Both the position numbers and the translations under genes were made by a program. Under the pieces are notes generated by a model, which was given only the letters and a program-made list of their open reading frames with translations, did no database searches and had not been told where the DNA came from. A DNA stretch of 50,631 nucleotides, from the NCBI GenBank assembly GCA_964384645.1, contig CAYLKL010000006.1, forward strand, positions 1-50,631, written 5' to 3'. Shown in pieces: positions 33,269-42,657 of the stretch (its first letter is position 1; every line of letters begins with the position of its first letter). The DNA is from DAORIO01 sp964384645 (GTDB lineage: Bacteria; Patescibacteriota; Minisyncoccia; Phycocordibacterales; UBA9973).

Positions 33269-33306
33269 AAAAAAATAATCTTATAATAAAAAAATTAATA
33301 ATAAAT

Positions 33307-33852
33307 TTATGGTGTAACAATCGGCGCAGAATTTGGATACGATGCTCTAAGTAGTCTATTTACAATTCGATTGTTAGAAATATTTAAAATATCGTTAACA
33401 TCATTACAGTCTATATTATAACCATTAGAAAATATCTCGGTAAGTGTCCCTGTGGGATTAACTGGGTCTGGAACACTTTTGTCGATAGAAACTTCTACAC
33501 ATCTATTTTTACCCGCCATCTCATATTCAAAATTAAAACTAACCTTAGTCCCCACAGCATCAGAAATCATATTTAATCCAGCACAATCAACTACAGGTTC
33601 GGGATTAGTTGGATCTGAAAACAAACCTCTTGAATCGTGAAATAGCGCACATTCAAGACCAGTGTCTGCAGCGAAAAAAGCATATGATCCTTCTTTTGCG
33701 GAAAAAGCTAAAACGTTTTCTTTATAAGCGACGTTTGAAATACCGATAGCTATTGCCAACACAACAAGTGAGATCAAAACAGCAAACAAAGAAACAAAAC
33801 CTCTCTTAGTTTTTATTTTATAATCTTTAGTTTTTAGTTTATTCTTTATCAT
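33307..33852 (-). CDS. Pseudopilin-like protein (PilX/GspK-like)
   Basis: 181 residues. Leader MIKNKLKTKDYKIKTKRG then FVSLFAVLISLVVLAIAIGISNVAYKE. The residue after Gly is Phe as in type III prepilins, but the +5 Glu is replaced (FVSLF), as in PilX/GspK tip proteins. TGLECALFHDSRG follows. The leader is nearly the same as that of the pseudopilin at 34550-35254. Confidence 0.75.
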   Translation of the reverse strand: MIKNKLKTKDYKIKTKRGFVSLFAVLISLVVLAIAIGISNVAYKENVLAFSAKEGSYAFFAADTGLECALFHDSRGLFSDPTNPEPVVDCAGLNMISDAVGTKVSFNFEYEMAGKNRCVEVSIDKSVPDPVNPTGTLTEIFSNGYNIDCNDVNDILNISNNRIVNRLLRASYPNSAPIVTP

Positions 33853-33869
33853 TTTTAATTTATAGCTCG

Positions 33870-34526
33870 TTACGGAGTAACCGCGGGTGCTGTTTTAAAC
33901 CAATTAAATAAATTTTCAACCGCGTTTATTTCTGCGACACCTGTTCCCTGGCGCCAAGCAACCAAAGACTCAACCCGCACCTCAGTACAATCTGCATTTA
34001 CGCATTCGATATAAATAGTTCTCTGAAATGGAGACTCTGTAGCCACAGTTGAATTATATTGATAAAAACCAAGTGTTCCGACAACTGTATTTGATAAATC
34101 AGATGGTAATTTTTCTCTTTCCAAAAAAGGACATCCACTTGGAAAAACACTGCCTCCACCAATTGTATTACAGGCAATAACTGTTGGTAAATTAATATAA
34201 GAAACAACATCTTCAATAAAACATCCGTCGGGTTTAGAGCATTTATTTTGAATATCATTTATAAAATCTATCCAGCCAGAACCAGAACTTGCCTCTGACA
34301 AAGAATACGTATCTCGAATATTCCTAATAACTTCTATTCCTTCTTGAGCAAGAGCAACTGCTGTAATTTTATTTTTTGCAATTGTTGTGTCTGATACCCC
34401 TTGCCCAGTCACCACTATAATCGCGGTAATAGACAAAGAAAATATAAATAAAGAAACCAAAGTTTCCACAAGAGTAAAACCTTGTTTGTATTTTGTATTC
34501 AATATTTTGTGTCTTGTGTTTTTCAT
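33870..34526 (-). CDS. Pseudopilin (PilV/GspI-like)
   Basis: 218 residues. Prepilin motif YKQG-FTLVETLVSLFIFSLSITAIIVVTGQ with Glu at +5, then ALAQEGIEVIRNIRD, a GspI/PilV feature. Minor subunit of the type IV pilus. Confidence 0.85.
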   Translation of the reverse strand: MKNTRHKILNTKYKQGFTLVETLVSLFIFSLSITAIIVVTGQGVSDTTIAKNKITAVALAQEGIEVIRNIRDTYSLSEASSGSGWIDFINDIQNKCSKPDGCFIEDVVSYINLPTVIACNTIGGGSVFPSGCPFLEREKLPSDLSNTVVGTLGFYQYNSTVATESPFQRTIYIECVNADCTEVRVESLVAWRQGTGVAEINAVENLFNWFKTAPAVTP

Positions 34527-34549
34527 TTAAATTTAACCTTCGTAATTTT

Positions 34550-35254
34550 TTATGAATCGATCAGTCTTTGTGTCACAGTTGTCTGGACTGAAAATGGTAC
34601 TCTATTATTTTTATAATCAACATAACCCGAAAGTCTAATGATTACTCTTGGCTGAAGTGTATCAAAAAATGCAGGATCAGCAGATGGGTCTGGCGGGTAT
34701 GGATATGGACCGATAACAGTAAAACCAGACTGACGATGATCTATTACAAGCTGAACTTCGTTTGAGCCAAGATTTGGTGTTACATCTCTTATGGTTGTCA
34801 CACCACCAACTTTTGAAATCTTTTTCACAAAAGCACTTTCTGGCCCAGTTGCTTCAATTATATAAGACATTTGATCTGTCTCATCAGCATAGACACCGCC
34901 CATTGGTTCAAATGCCAAAGAAAGAGCCTCTGCGCAATCATCTGGTTCTTCTATTGTTGGGCTATATATTACTGTTGAACTCACGTCTTCTGTGTACTCA
35001 GACAAAATGTCACAATTATAATTTGAACCGAGTCTTATATTTCGCGCCATATCCTCAACCAAGAAATTTACCGAGTCGAGAACTTGCCTTACCGCCAAAG
35101 TTCTTTTGTGTGTAACATTAGTATTCAAAACAGCACCAACACCCACAAGCATAACCGTAACAAAAAGTCCGACAGAAATCATAACTTCCACAAGAGTAAA
35201 ACCCCCCTGAGTCTTTAGTCTATATTCTTTAGTTTTTAGTTTATTTTTTATCAT
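34550..35254 (-). CDS. Pseudopilin (PilW/GspJ-like)
   Basis: 234 residues. Leader MIKNKLKTKEYRLKTQGG then FTLVEVMISVGLFVTVMLVGVG with Glu at +5. The leader of about 18 residues is long for a prepilin. A large C-terminal beta domain follows. Minor pilin. Confidence 0.85.
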   Translation of the reverse strand: MIKNKLKTKEYRLKTQGGFTLVEVMISVGLFVTVMLVGVGAVLNTNVTHKRTLAVRQVLDSVNFLVEDMARNIRLGSNYNCDILSEYTEDVSSTVIYSPTIEEPDDCAEALSLAFEPMGGVYADETDQMSYIIEATGPESAFVKKISKVGGVTTIRDVTPNLGSNEVQLVIDHRQSGFTVIGPYPYPPDPSADPAFFDTLQPRVIIRLSGYVDYKNNRVPFSVQTTVTQRLIDS

Positions 35255-35295
35255 TTTTACTTTACAACTTTATGAACTTTCAACTTTATAACTCA

Positions 35296-35961
35296 TTACG
35301 GTGCTACTTGTTCAATAGAAATATTTCCAACTGAATTTATTATTATCTTTCTCTGTGACCCTTTTGAAGAAACGAGTGTTACCTGTGCACTATTGTTTTC
35401 AAAAAAATTAGTACCGTCTCCGTCAGCTGAAATAATCGCATCGGGAAATGGTCTTTCGAAAGAAATATCGAGAATACTTACGTCCTCGCAGTTCGACAGA
35501 TCTGTAGTCTTCACCACACAAATATTTGTTATCGAATCAAAGCCATTTATTTTTACATCTTTCAAACATTCTGTATTTGTCACAGCAGACGAACAATCAC
35601 CTCCATAAACCCTATCTTTGTCCAAATCAGTAAACTTTATGAAGTTCGACGGCCTATCAATTTCAAATCTCATGCCAAAAGAAGGTTTATAGTACTCAAG
35701 GCCACTACTATCAACATATAAATTTATAGTATCGTTTAACCTTCCCGAAATTGCGTCTGATTGAGCTTCTTTAATCTGAAGCGCAATGTCTGAAGTTGTA
35801 TTCTGTAAAGATATATTGGTTGAAAAATCAGAGAAATTAAACAAAACAACAGAAGAAATTATAGAAAAAATAGCAATTACAACTATCAATTCTATAAAAG
35901 TGTAACCTCTCGTAAATCGAGCTGTTAATCTATTGCCTTTAGTTTTTAGAAATTTTTTCAT
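35296..35961 (-). CDS. Pseudopilin (GspH/FimT-like)
   Basis: 221 residues. Leader MKKFLKTKGNRLTARFTRG then YTFIELIVVIAIFSIISSVVLFN with Glu at +5. Two cysteine pairs occur in DCSSAVTNTECLKD. It begins 5 bases after pilD and is cotranscribed with it. Confidence 0.85.
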   Translation of the reverse strand: MKKFLKTKGNRLTARFTRGYTFIELIVVIAIFSIISSVVLFNFSDFSTNISLQNTTSDIALQIKEAQSDAISGRLNDTINLYVDSSGLEYYKPSFGMRFEIDRPSNFIKFTDLDKDRVYGGDCSSAVTNTECLKDVKINGFDSITNICVVKTTDLSNCEDVSILDISFERPFPDAIISADGDGTNFFENNSAQVTLVSSKGSQRKIIINSVGNISIEQVAP

Positions 35962-35966
35962 ACTTA

Positions 35967-36779
35967 TTAATAATTCAAAAATAGAACTTTTGCTAAATCT
36001 AAGTTAGTTCTAGATAAAACAAAGGCAATAAAAATTCCCAAAGTTAAATACGGCCCAAATGGAATCTCTGTGTTCATTGTAATTTTTTTACCTTTTATTA
36101 GCAATATAAAAAGTGTAACAATCGCGCCGACCCAAAATGAATACATTAAAGCCATAAGCATTGTTACTTTTCCTAAAATAATACCTCCAGCAAGGCCAAG
36201 TCTCGCATCTCCAAATCCCATCCATTTACCATTTGAAATAAAATATAATCCCGCAAAAGGTAAAAAACCAATAAGGCCACCATAAAAACTATCTAAGAAA
36301 GCTTTTAGAACTATTGTATTTGAACTAAATCCTAAAACTAAAACAAGGAATGCCACAATTGTAGCTAAATTTGAAAGACTTGGTGGGATTATTTTATGTC
36401 TAAAATCATAAACTGCAATTGCAATAAAAATTGAAAAAAATGAAAATGCTGCCAAGAAATAAAGGAGAGACATTTGGTCAGTTAAAATATTTAAAACGCC
36501 AATTTTGGCGGCCAAAACACCTGAGACAAAACCTGTTATAGCTTCGACAATTGGATACTGAATTGAAACTTTTGCTTTACAACCACGACATTTTCCAAGT
36601 TGGAATATATAAGAAAAAATAGGAACTAATTCATGAGAATGTAATGTTTTTCCGCAGTTCATACACATAGACCGGCCCCCAATTCCCTTACCTGTATTTA
36701 ACCGGAATATTATTACATTCAAAAAACTTCCGATAAGAGTACCGAAAATGAAAAACAAAATTAGAAATAAATTCAACAT
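35967..36779 (-). CDS. pilD: Prepilin peptidase PilD
   Basis: 270 residues. Type A24 aspartic protease/methylase: GSFLNVIIFRL, the zinc-binding CMNCGKTLHSHELVPIFSYI with CRGC, and two catalytic Asp in VYDFRHKIIP and GFGDARLG. About eight membrane segments. Cuts the leader of the pilin and four pseudopilins here and methylates the new N-terminus. Confidence 0.95.
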   Translation of the reverse strand: MLNLFLILFFIFGTLIGSFLNVIIFRLNTGKGIGGRSMCMNCGKTLHSHELVPIFSYIFQLGKCRGCKAKVSIQYPIVEAITGFVSGVLAAKIGVLNILTDQMSLLYFLAAFSFFSIFIAIAVYDFRHKIIPPSLSNLATIVAFLVLVLGFSSNTIVLKAFLDSFYGGLIGFLPFAGLYFISNGKWMGFGDARLGLAGGIILGKVTMLMALMYSFWVGAIVTLFILLIKGKKITMNTEIPFGPYLTLGIFIAFVLSRTNLDLAKVLFLNY

Positions 36780-36831
36780 AAATTATTAATATAATTATAA
36801 CCCAAAAAAATATAAAATTTGTTGTATAGTG

Positions 36832-36873
36832 TTTATAAAAAAAATACACCCGAAGGTGTATTTTTTTTATAAA
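36832..36873 (-). terminator. Terminator between the major pilin and pilD
   Basis: A 19-base-pair perfect stem with loop CGAA (TTCG in the minus RNA), including a run of 8 T. It would let the pilin be made in excess over pilD and the minor pilins. Confidence 0.92.
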
Positions 36874-36885
36874 TATACTTAAATA

Positions 36886-37311
36886 TTATAGAGTGTTACA
36901 AAGACCGTTTCCAGCTCCAGCTGCTGTGCCTATGCTTTGTTTTCCGGCAAAACCATTTGAGTCAACACAGAATTCATTTTCTGTATCAAGTAAATCACCG
37001 TAAATAACATAAGTAGTATCTGTTGAACTACAACTATCTGTAAAATCAGTAGAGCCAACTTGCTTGTCTGCTGCTGTCAAAAGTCTTGCAATGTCTGGAT
37101 CTGTACAAACATCAGTATAAGAATTCATTGTGTCGAAATATATTTCAGCTTGTGCTCTTGCTGAAGAAACTGAACCTTGCGCACTAGAATCTTTAGCCTT
37201 GTTTCTTGCTGCTCCAAGTGAAGTTAGCGCAATAGCGGCCAAAATACCGATGATCGCAATAACAACCAAAAGTTCAATAAGTGTAAAACCTTTTTTAAAG
37301 TTTTTTGTCAT
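36886..37311 (-). CDS. pilA: Major type IV pilin
   Basis: 141 residues from the ATG at 37311 (MTKNFKKG). Prepilin site KKG-FTLIELLVVIAIIGILAAIALTSL with Glu at +5, then a short globular domain (SAQGSVSSARAQAEIYFDTMNSYTDVC). Cysteines in the C-terminal half probably form disulfides. The separate promoter, about 90-base leader and strong terminator make it the likely major subunit. An upstream in-frame ATG at 37359 would give a poor leader. Confidence 0.9.
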   Translation of the reverse strand: MTKNFKKGFTLIELLVVIAIIGILAAIALTSLGAARNKAKDSSAQGSVSSARAQAEIYFDTMNSYTDVCTDPDIARLLTAADKQVGSTDFTDSCSSTDTTYVIYGDLLDTENEFCVDSNGFAGKQSIGTAAGAGNGLCNTL

Positions 37312-37401
37312 ATAAAAAATAAATTTATAATTAATAATTAAAGGGTTTCGAAAGCCCAAAGCCTTTAAGGGCTTTAAACGACAAAGTAAATCGTTTCGAT
37401 A

Positions 37402-37410
37402 ATTATAACA
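37402..37410 (-). promoter_or_regulatory. Extended -10 promoter of the major pilin
   Basis: TGTTATAAT on minus. The leader to the ATG at 37311 holds two hairpins: AAAGCC/GGGCTTT (about 37357-37376) and GGGTTT/AAAGCCC (37342-37356). They may stabilise the pilin mRNA. Confidence 0.55.
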
Positions 37411-37466
37411 TTTATAAAAAACCTTGTATTAAGCTACCTTTCTGTGGAAAAAACCTTTCCTCAGAA

Positions 37467-38672
37467 TTAAGAGATTGTAGAAGAAATGTTATAGATAGGA
37501 ATCAAGACTGAGGCAACCAGTATTCCAACACCAAGACCCAAGAAAACAATCATGGCTGGTTCAATAAGACCAATCAACGTATCAACTGCATCATTAACTT
37601 CTCTTCTGTAAAAATTTGAAAGGGTTTTTAAAATCTGTCCAAGTTTTCCAGTCTCTTCCCCGATCTTTGTCATTTGAACAAAAATATTAGGAATATCTTC
37701 TGGGTATTTTGCCAAAGCGTCAGAAACAAGAAATCCACTTTTAACCTTCTCAGCTGTGTCGCGCATTATATCTTCATAAAATTTATTTCCTACAACTTCT
37801 GCCGTTAGATCAATTGAGCGAACAATTGGAATTCCAGACGTAAGCATTGTATCCAAATTATCTGATATACGTGAAAGATACAATTTTCTGTACAAATTTC
37901 CGAAAGCAGGTAATGCTAATTTCATCTTATCCAAAAATAACCTTCCTTTATTTGTTCCTGAAAGCCACCAAAGATAAGCTCCTCCAAAAACAACACCGAT
38001 CAAAAGAATAAATCCATAATTTACGAAGAAGTTTGAGGCGCCGATAACAATCCTAGTATAGACTGGAATTTCTTGTCCTGACTCAATAATAAGTTGTGAA
38101 AGTTTTGGAATAACTAAAGTCAAAAGCAAAACCATAACTGATATGAAAACGACAACGACGAAAGCTGGATATATAAGAGCGTTTTTTGTCTTTGAAGTTA
38201 ACTGATGTTGTCTTTCTAGGTAGTCTGCCAAATAAATAAAAGTTTGGTTTAACTTACCCGACTCTTCTGCAACTTTTACCATAGATGTGTAGAAATTAGA
38301 AAAAACATCTGGATGTTTTTCCATTGCACCTGAAATAGAAAAACCAGCCTGAAGATCGTCCACTATTTGCGTTAACACTTTTTGCAAATAAGGATTGTCA
38401 TTACTTGCTGAAAGTAAAGAGAAAGCTTTTAACGCCGACACTTGAGCTTCGAAAAGTGTAGCGATTTGACGAGACAAAATAACAATCTCTTTGTTTGAAA
38501 CGGATTTAAAAATTACAGATCTCAATCCTTTTTTATTGTCATCACCTTCGATAGACAAAACAACAAAGCCTCGCCTTTGTAAAGCTCCAATAGCTAAATC
38601 CTTTGAAACAGCATCTATTGTCCCATCTCTTTTTTCTCCGTTATCTGTTATGGCTTTGTATTTGAATATCAT
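37467..38672 (-). CDS. pilC: Type IV pilus inner-membrane platform PilC
   Basis: 401 residues. Two T2SSF domains (about 70-190 and 270-395) and three membrane segments (about 170-190, 215-235 and 375-395). Typical: MVKVAEESGKLNQTF and MTKIGEETGKLGQILKTLSNFY. Anchors the PilB and PilT motors. Confidence 0.95.
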   Translation of the reverse strand: MIFKYKAITDNGEKRDGTIDAVSKDLAIGALQRRGFVVLSIEGDDNKKGLRSVIFKSVSNKEIVILSRQIATLFEAQVSALKAFSLLSASNDNPYLQKVLTQIVDDLQAGFSISGAMEKHPDVFSNFYTSMVKVAEESGKLNQTFIYLADYLERQHQLTSKTKNALIYPAFVVVVFISVMVLLLTLVIPKLSQLIIESGQEIPVYTRIVIGASNFFVNYGFILLIGVVFGGAYLWWLSGTNKGRLFLDKMKLALPAFGNLYRKLYLSRISDNLDTMLTSGIPIVRSIDLTAEVVGNKFYEDIMRDTAEKVKSGFLVSDALAKYPEDIPNIFVQMTKIGEETGKLGQILKTLSNFYRREVNDAVDTLIGLIEPAMIVFLGLGVGILVASVLIPIYNISSTIS

Positions 38673-38696
38673 ATTTGTAATTATAATTTATAATTT

Positions 38697-39758
38697 TTAA
38701 ATCATTCTTTGTAGCGCCTTTGGATTGAAAGAATTTAAATAAGCGTTCTCAATTGTTATTTCCCCTTTTTGAACAAGCTCTAACAAAGACCTATTCATAT
38801 CTATCATTCCTGATTCTGATCCAGTCTCAATAACAACATCTATTTCATGAGTTCTTTTTTCTCTGATTAAATTTTGAACAGCCGTATTGTTAACCAAAAA
38901 TTCGTAAGCTGGAACCAATCCTCCAGTTATTCTAGGTATAAGTCTCTGAGAGAAAATGCCCAACAGAGATCCCGCAAGCTGTAATCTTATTTGATCCTGT
39001 TGTCCCGGTGGAAAAGAGTCGATAATACGATCAATTGTTTGAGATGCATTATTTGTGTGAAGAGTTGAAAAAACCAAGTGACCAGTTTCAGCCGCAGTAA
39101 CAGCTGCCGCCATAGTTTCAGGACTTCTCATTTCTCCAATCATTAAAACATTTACGTCTTGTCTAAACGCAGACCTAAGACCTGTTTGAAAATCTTCTGT
39201 ATCAATTCCCACCTCTCTTTGATCGATAATAGATCTTTGTGGTTCAAAAATATATTCCATCGGATCTTCGATGGTTACTATATGTTCAGCTCTTTCTTGG
39301 TTTATTAGATTAACCATAGAAGCAAGCGTTGTTGATTTACCTTGCCCAACAGGACCAACTACTAGAAAAAATCCTTGCTTTTTTCTAGCGTAAGTTTCAA
39401 GTATTGGTGGTAAATTCAACTCAGAAAGACTTCTTACTTTTGGTATAAGTCTTAGAGCGATACCTATCTTTCCTTTTTGAAAGAAAGCATTACCTCGAAG
39501 TCTCGCCTCTTCTTTAAAAGCATATGAAAAATCAATTTCTTTGTTTTCCAAAAACTTTTTAACATTTTCGTCACTGCCAACAAGTTCTCGAAGCATTTCT
39601 ATAACCTCCTCATTTTCAAAAACTTTTTTCTTTACCAAAAAAATAAGCTCTCCTGTAACGCGAATTGCAGGGTACCTACTTGCAGAAATATGCAAATCCG
39701 AACCACCCTCTCTTATAACTGTAAGTATTAAATCTTCTAGTTCTTTTTTTGGATCCAT
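38697..39758 (-). CDS. pilT: Twitching motility ATPase PilT
   Basis: 353 residues. PAS-like N-domain, Walker A GPVGQGKST (Gln at a position usually Thr/Ser-Gly), Asp box ITIEDPMEYIF, Walker B variant VLMIGEMRSPET, and the His box AAAETGHLVFSTLHTN-like. The signature AIRVTGELIFL and the terminal ALQRMI are typical. It powers pilus retraction. Confidence 0.95.
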   Translation of the reverse strand: MDPKKELEDLILTVIREGGSDLHISASRYPAIRVTGELIFLVKKKVFENEEVIEMLRELVGSDENVKKFLENKEIDFSYAFKEEARLRGNAFFQKGKIGIALRLIPKVRSLSELNLPPILETYARKKQGFFLVVGPVGQGKSTTLASMVNLINQERAEHIVTIEDPMEYIFEPQRSIIDQREVGIDTEDFQTGLRSAFRQDVNVLMIGEMRSPETMAAAVTAAETGHLVFSTLHTNNASQTIDRIIDSFPPGQQDQIRLQLAGSLLGIFSQRLIPRITGGLVPAYEFLVNNTAVQNLIREKRTHEIDVVIETGSESGMIDMNRSLLELVQKGEITIENAYLNSFNPKALQRMI

Positions 39759-39761
39759 AAA

Positions 39762-40139
39762 TTATTTTAAATATTCTTTAACTTGCTCAATTACTTCTGC
39801 TGGCGTACTGTTTGCTTTTACAATATATCCCTTTGCTCCATATTTTTTACCTTCCTCTATGTCATTTGTCTGCCCTCTATTTGAAAGAATTATTTTTATT
39901 GCATTAGGGGCCAATTTTTCATCTTCAATTTTTTTCAAAAGTTCAAAACCGTTCATTCCAGGCATAACAACGTCGAGTAACATTAAGTCTGGCTTATAAC
40001 CTTCCTCTAATTTCAATAGAGCTTTTTCACTACCGAGCTCTGCTGTTACCTCAAAACCACTTTGAGAAAATTTTAGAGAATACATATCTAATAGGAAGCT
40101 ATCATCATCCACTATCATTATTTTGTTCTTCTTTTCCAT
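39762..40139 (-). CDS. Single-domain response regulator
   Basis: 125 residues from the ATG at 40139 (MEKKNKIMIVDDD). CheY fold: acidic pocket IMIVDDDS, phospho-Asp in LMLLDVVMPGMNG, the switch Ser in IILSN and Lys in GYIVKAN. No output domain, so it acts by binding a partner, perhaps PilB or PilT since it lies between them. No histidine kinase is nearby. It has its own leaderless promoter inside the cluster. Confidence 0.9.
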   Translation of the reverse strand: MEKKNKIMIVDDDSFLLDMYSLKFSQSGFEVTAELGSEKALLKLEEGYKPDLMLLDVVMPGMNGFELLKKIEDEKLAPNAIKIILSNRGQTNDIEEGKKYGAKGYIVKANSTPAEVIEQVKEYLK

Positions 40140-40145
40140 ACTTTT

Positions 40146-40151
40146 ATTATA
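40146..40151 (-). promoter_or_regulatory. Internal -10 element, leaderless (response regulator)
   Basis: TATAAT on minus, 6 bases before the ATG at 40139. It allows regulator, pilT and pilC to be expressed apart from the upstream genes. Confidence 0.55.
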
Positions 40152-40185
40152 TAACAAAAAACAATTTATTTTAAAAATACTGTTA

Positions 40186-41223
40186 TTAATTAAAACCAAA
40201 GACTTCTGTCATAGAAGTTTCACCATTTAAAGCTTTTATAAGAGTGTCCTCTTTCATTGTCATCATTCCCTTCTTTCTGGCTACTCTATAAACATCCTGC
40301 TCTCCCGGCCTCTTTAGTATAACTTCCTGCATTTCCTTATCCACATCAAACATTTCAAAAACTGCGAGTCTACCTCTTGTACCGCCTGGGCAATCTGGAG
40401 TATCAACTATTTCATACATTTTATCTTTATTTAAAATATCCTTTTTATAATCATCTGGATAATCTTCAAATTGTTTTTCCATCATTTTTCTAGTTGCTTC
40501 ATCAACTGGTTTTTCTTTTTTAGCACTTGGGCAAGCTTTTCTAACAAGTCTTTGGGCAATAGAAAGTATTAAAGTTGGCGCAATAAGATAAGGGTCAACA
40601 CCCATATCAATAAGTCTTGGAACCACACCTCCGGCATTATTTGTGTGAAGAGTTGAAAAAACCAAGTGACCAGTTAAAGCTGCTTGAATAGCAAGCTGCG
40701 CTGTTTCAGCATCTCGTATTTCTCCAACCATTATTATGTCTGGGTCTTGTCGCAAAACAGAACGAAGACCTGAAGCAAAAGTATAGCCAATTTCTGGCAT
40801 AACTTGAGACTGGTTCAAGCTTGGAATATTGTATTCAATAGGGTCTTCCAAGGAAACAACATTGGATGTTTCTCTGTCTAAAGCATTAAGCATTGAATAA
40901 AGTGTGGTAGTTTTTCCAGACCCTGTTGGACCAGTAATCAAAATAAGTCCGTAAGGTTTATTCAAGGCTTCTTTAACCAGATTCATATTTCTTTCTGAAA
41001 AACCAAGCTGATCTAATGGCTTTACTCCTCTTTGAGTATCCAAAATACGCATAACAACTTTTTCTCCATAAGCTGTTGGAAATGTCGAAACACGAAAATC
41101 AACTTTTCTTCCGCCAACTTTTGCAGAAAAACTTCCATCTTGAGGTTTTCTTTTTTCATCAAGCTTTAGCTTGGCTAAAATTTTTATACGAGCAACAACT
41201 CCTGAATAAACATTCATTGGCAA
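40186..41223 (-). CDS. pilB: Pilus extension ATPase PilB, C-terminal part (frameshifted)
   Basis: The frame is open from 41223, but protein-like sequence already begins about 24 bases further upstream (LHTSLVLPMN). It holds the motor: Walker A GPTGSGKTT, Asp box VVSLEDPIEYN, Walker B IIMVGEIRDAETA and the His box TGHLVFSTLHTN. The zinc knuckle is degenerate (only CPSAKK and DCPGG are left of the usual four Cys). The N-terminal part is in another frame. Confidence 0.9.
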   Translation of the reverse strand: MPMNVYSGVVARIKILAKLKLDEKRKPQDGSFSAKVGGRKVDFRVSTFPTAYGEKVVMRILDTQRGVKPLDQLGFSERNMNLVKEALNKPYGLILITGPTGSGKTTTLYSMLNALDRETSNVVSLEDPIEYNIPSLNQSQVMPEIGYTFASGLRSVLRQDPDIIMVGEIRDAETAQLAIQAALTGHLVFSTLHTNNAGGVVPRLIDMGVDPYLIAPTLILSIAQRLVRKACPSAKKEKPVDEATRKMMEKQFEDYPDDYKKDILNKDKMYEIVDTPDCPGGTRGRLAVFEMFDVDKEMQEVILKRPGEQDVYRVARKKGMMTMKEDTLIKALNGETSMTEVFGFN

Positions 41224-41887
41224 AACTAATGATGTATGCAGAACGAAACCTAACCTTAACTTTGTCTCCAGTGCTTTCTATGTGAATATCAGAGGCACCC
41301 CCTTCTGTTGCGTGGTTTATTATAACTGCAACAATTTTTATTATAGGAGCTTCTTCAACCAAACTTTCTTCATTTACAACCTCACTTGAAACTTGTGGTA
41401 TTTCTACAGTGTCACCTAATTCATTATCAAATTCATTTAGAGCACTTGAAACTATCCCCGTCATCCCCTTATACCCTTCGAGTAATTTTTTATAAGTAAC
41501 ACTTGAAATAATATATATTCGATAAGGTATATTTATTTTTGAAGCAATAAATTCTACGGCGTCAATTGTTGCAGTATTTTGTGGCTCAACTACTCCAATT
41601 TCTAAAACCTTGTCTACAATTCCTATTGGTATAAATTTATAATGACGAGCAGAATCTTCTGGAATCATTTTCAAGACATCGAAGGGTACTCCTTTTTCGT
41701 CTATTTCTTTGAATGGTATGTCGTATTGCTGACTTTTTGCTTCAAGCAGAGCTTTTTCTGGTACACGAAAAGACAAAACAGCGGCATCAATGTCGCCATC
41801 AAAATCTTTTTTAGCTCTTCTGTTGAGTTCTGATATATCAGCCTCTTTCAGAAAACCATGTTGAATTAATATATCTAAGTAATCCAT
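41159..41887 (-). CDS. pilB: PilB, N-terminal part (frameshifted)
   Basis: Residues 1 to about 216 are PilB: an MshEN-like N-domain (about 1-150) and the start of the ATPase domain, GGASDIHIESTGDKVKVRFR. The next 26 residues are out-of-frame and the frame stops. The expected continuation is RVDGxLHTS; the sequence instead joins TTTCGT to TCTGCATACA, so about 11 bases encoding VDG are absent. Correcting this restores a PilB of about 560 residues. Confidence 0.88.
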   Translation of the reverse strand: MDYLDILIQHGFLKEADISELNRRAKKDFDGDIDAAVLSFRVPEKALLEAKSQQYDIPFKEIDEKGVPFDVLKMIPEDSARHYKFIPIGIVDKVLEIGVVEPQNTATIDAVEFIASKINIPYRIYIISSVTYKKLLEGYKGMTGIVSSALNEFDNELGDTVEIPQVSSEVVNEESLVEEAPIIKIVAVIINHATEGGASDIHIESTGDKVKVRFRSAYIISFANECLFRSCCSYKNFSQAKA

Positions 41888-41933
41888 AAAACCAAACTTT
41901 ATTGTTTGGCTAAAATAAGAAGTTATTCTTTAG

Positions 41934-42656
41934 TTACGGTAAAGTTTTAAAACTCTGAACTTCACCCCTAAGAACAACGCTACCTATCTTAACCACTGCT
42001 TGAAAATAATACGTCGTATTCGGAATCAAATTTGAAGCAGTATAAGAAAATGTGCCTACGGTTGATTGAACAACCTTATTGGAAGAAAAAGATAAATTAG
42101 TTTGACTCAAGCCATACTCAAAGTATCTTTCCGCACCTGAATTTGCAGTAAGTAATTCTCCTTTTAATATCGCAGTATTTTTTGCAACAGTAGAAGCTTG
42201 TACTGTGATAATTGTACTTGCGTTATTTTGCACAACTGGATTTTGCGAACCAGAATCAGTTGTATTGCCTAAATTTTCTAAATTGTTTAGAAGATCAACT
42301 TGGCCATTTACTTCTGGAGACAAAATAGGGGTTGCCAATTCTTGATCAATGCCAATTGGTGCAAATGGGTTATATCTACCAGGGTTTAGATCTTCTAAAA
42401 TTTGTTTATTCTGATCTTCCAAAGCTAGATAACTTGGTCTATCAAATATACCTGTATCTAATTTTAAATTACTAATAGATTGAAGAAGAGATAAAATTGC
42501 CTGAGTGTCCGCGGACAAATTTGGGTCAACCCCAGCAGCCGGAGTTGAGCTCAAAGAACCTTGTATCTCTGGTTTCTTGGCAAAAACAGAATAAAGAATC
42601 ACAACTATTATTATGAAAATTACGAATATTATTGCTTTTTTTATTATTCCTTTCAT
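41934..42656 (-). CDS. Pilus-cluster membrane protein with FN3-like domain
   Basis: 240 residues. A membrane anchor at about 7-24 (IIFVIFIIIVVILYSVF), a variable Asn/Gln-rich region and a C-terminal FN3-like domain (about 160-240: LKGELLTANSGAERYFEYGLS ... TYYFQAVVKIG). It sits where pilP lies in other clusters but shows no PilP similarity I can recognise. It may be an alignment subunit specific to this lineage. Confidence 0.75.
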   Translation of the reverse strand: MKGIIKKAIIFVIFIIIVVILYSVFAKKPEIQGSLSSTPAAGVDPNLSADTQAILSLLQSISNLKLDTGIFDRPSYLALEDQNKQILEDLNPGRYNPFAPIGIDQELATPILSPEVNGQVDLLNNLENLGNTTDSGSQNPVVQNNASTIITVQASTVAKNTAILKGELLTANSGAERYFEYGLSQTNLSFSSNKVVQSTVGTFSYTASNLIPNTTYYFQAVVKIGSVVLRGEVQSFKTLP

Positions 42657-42657
42657 T

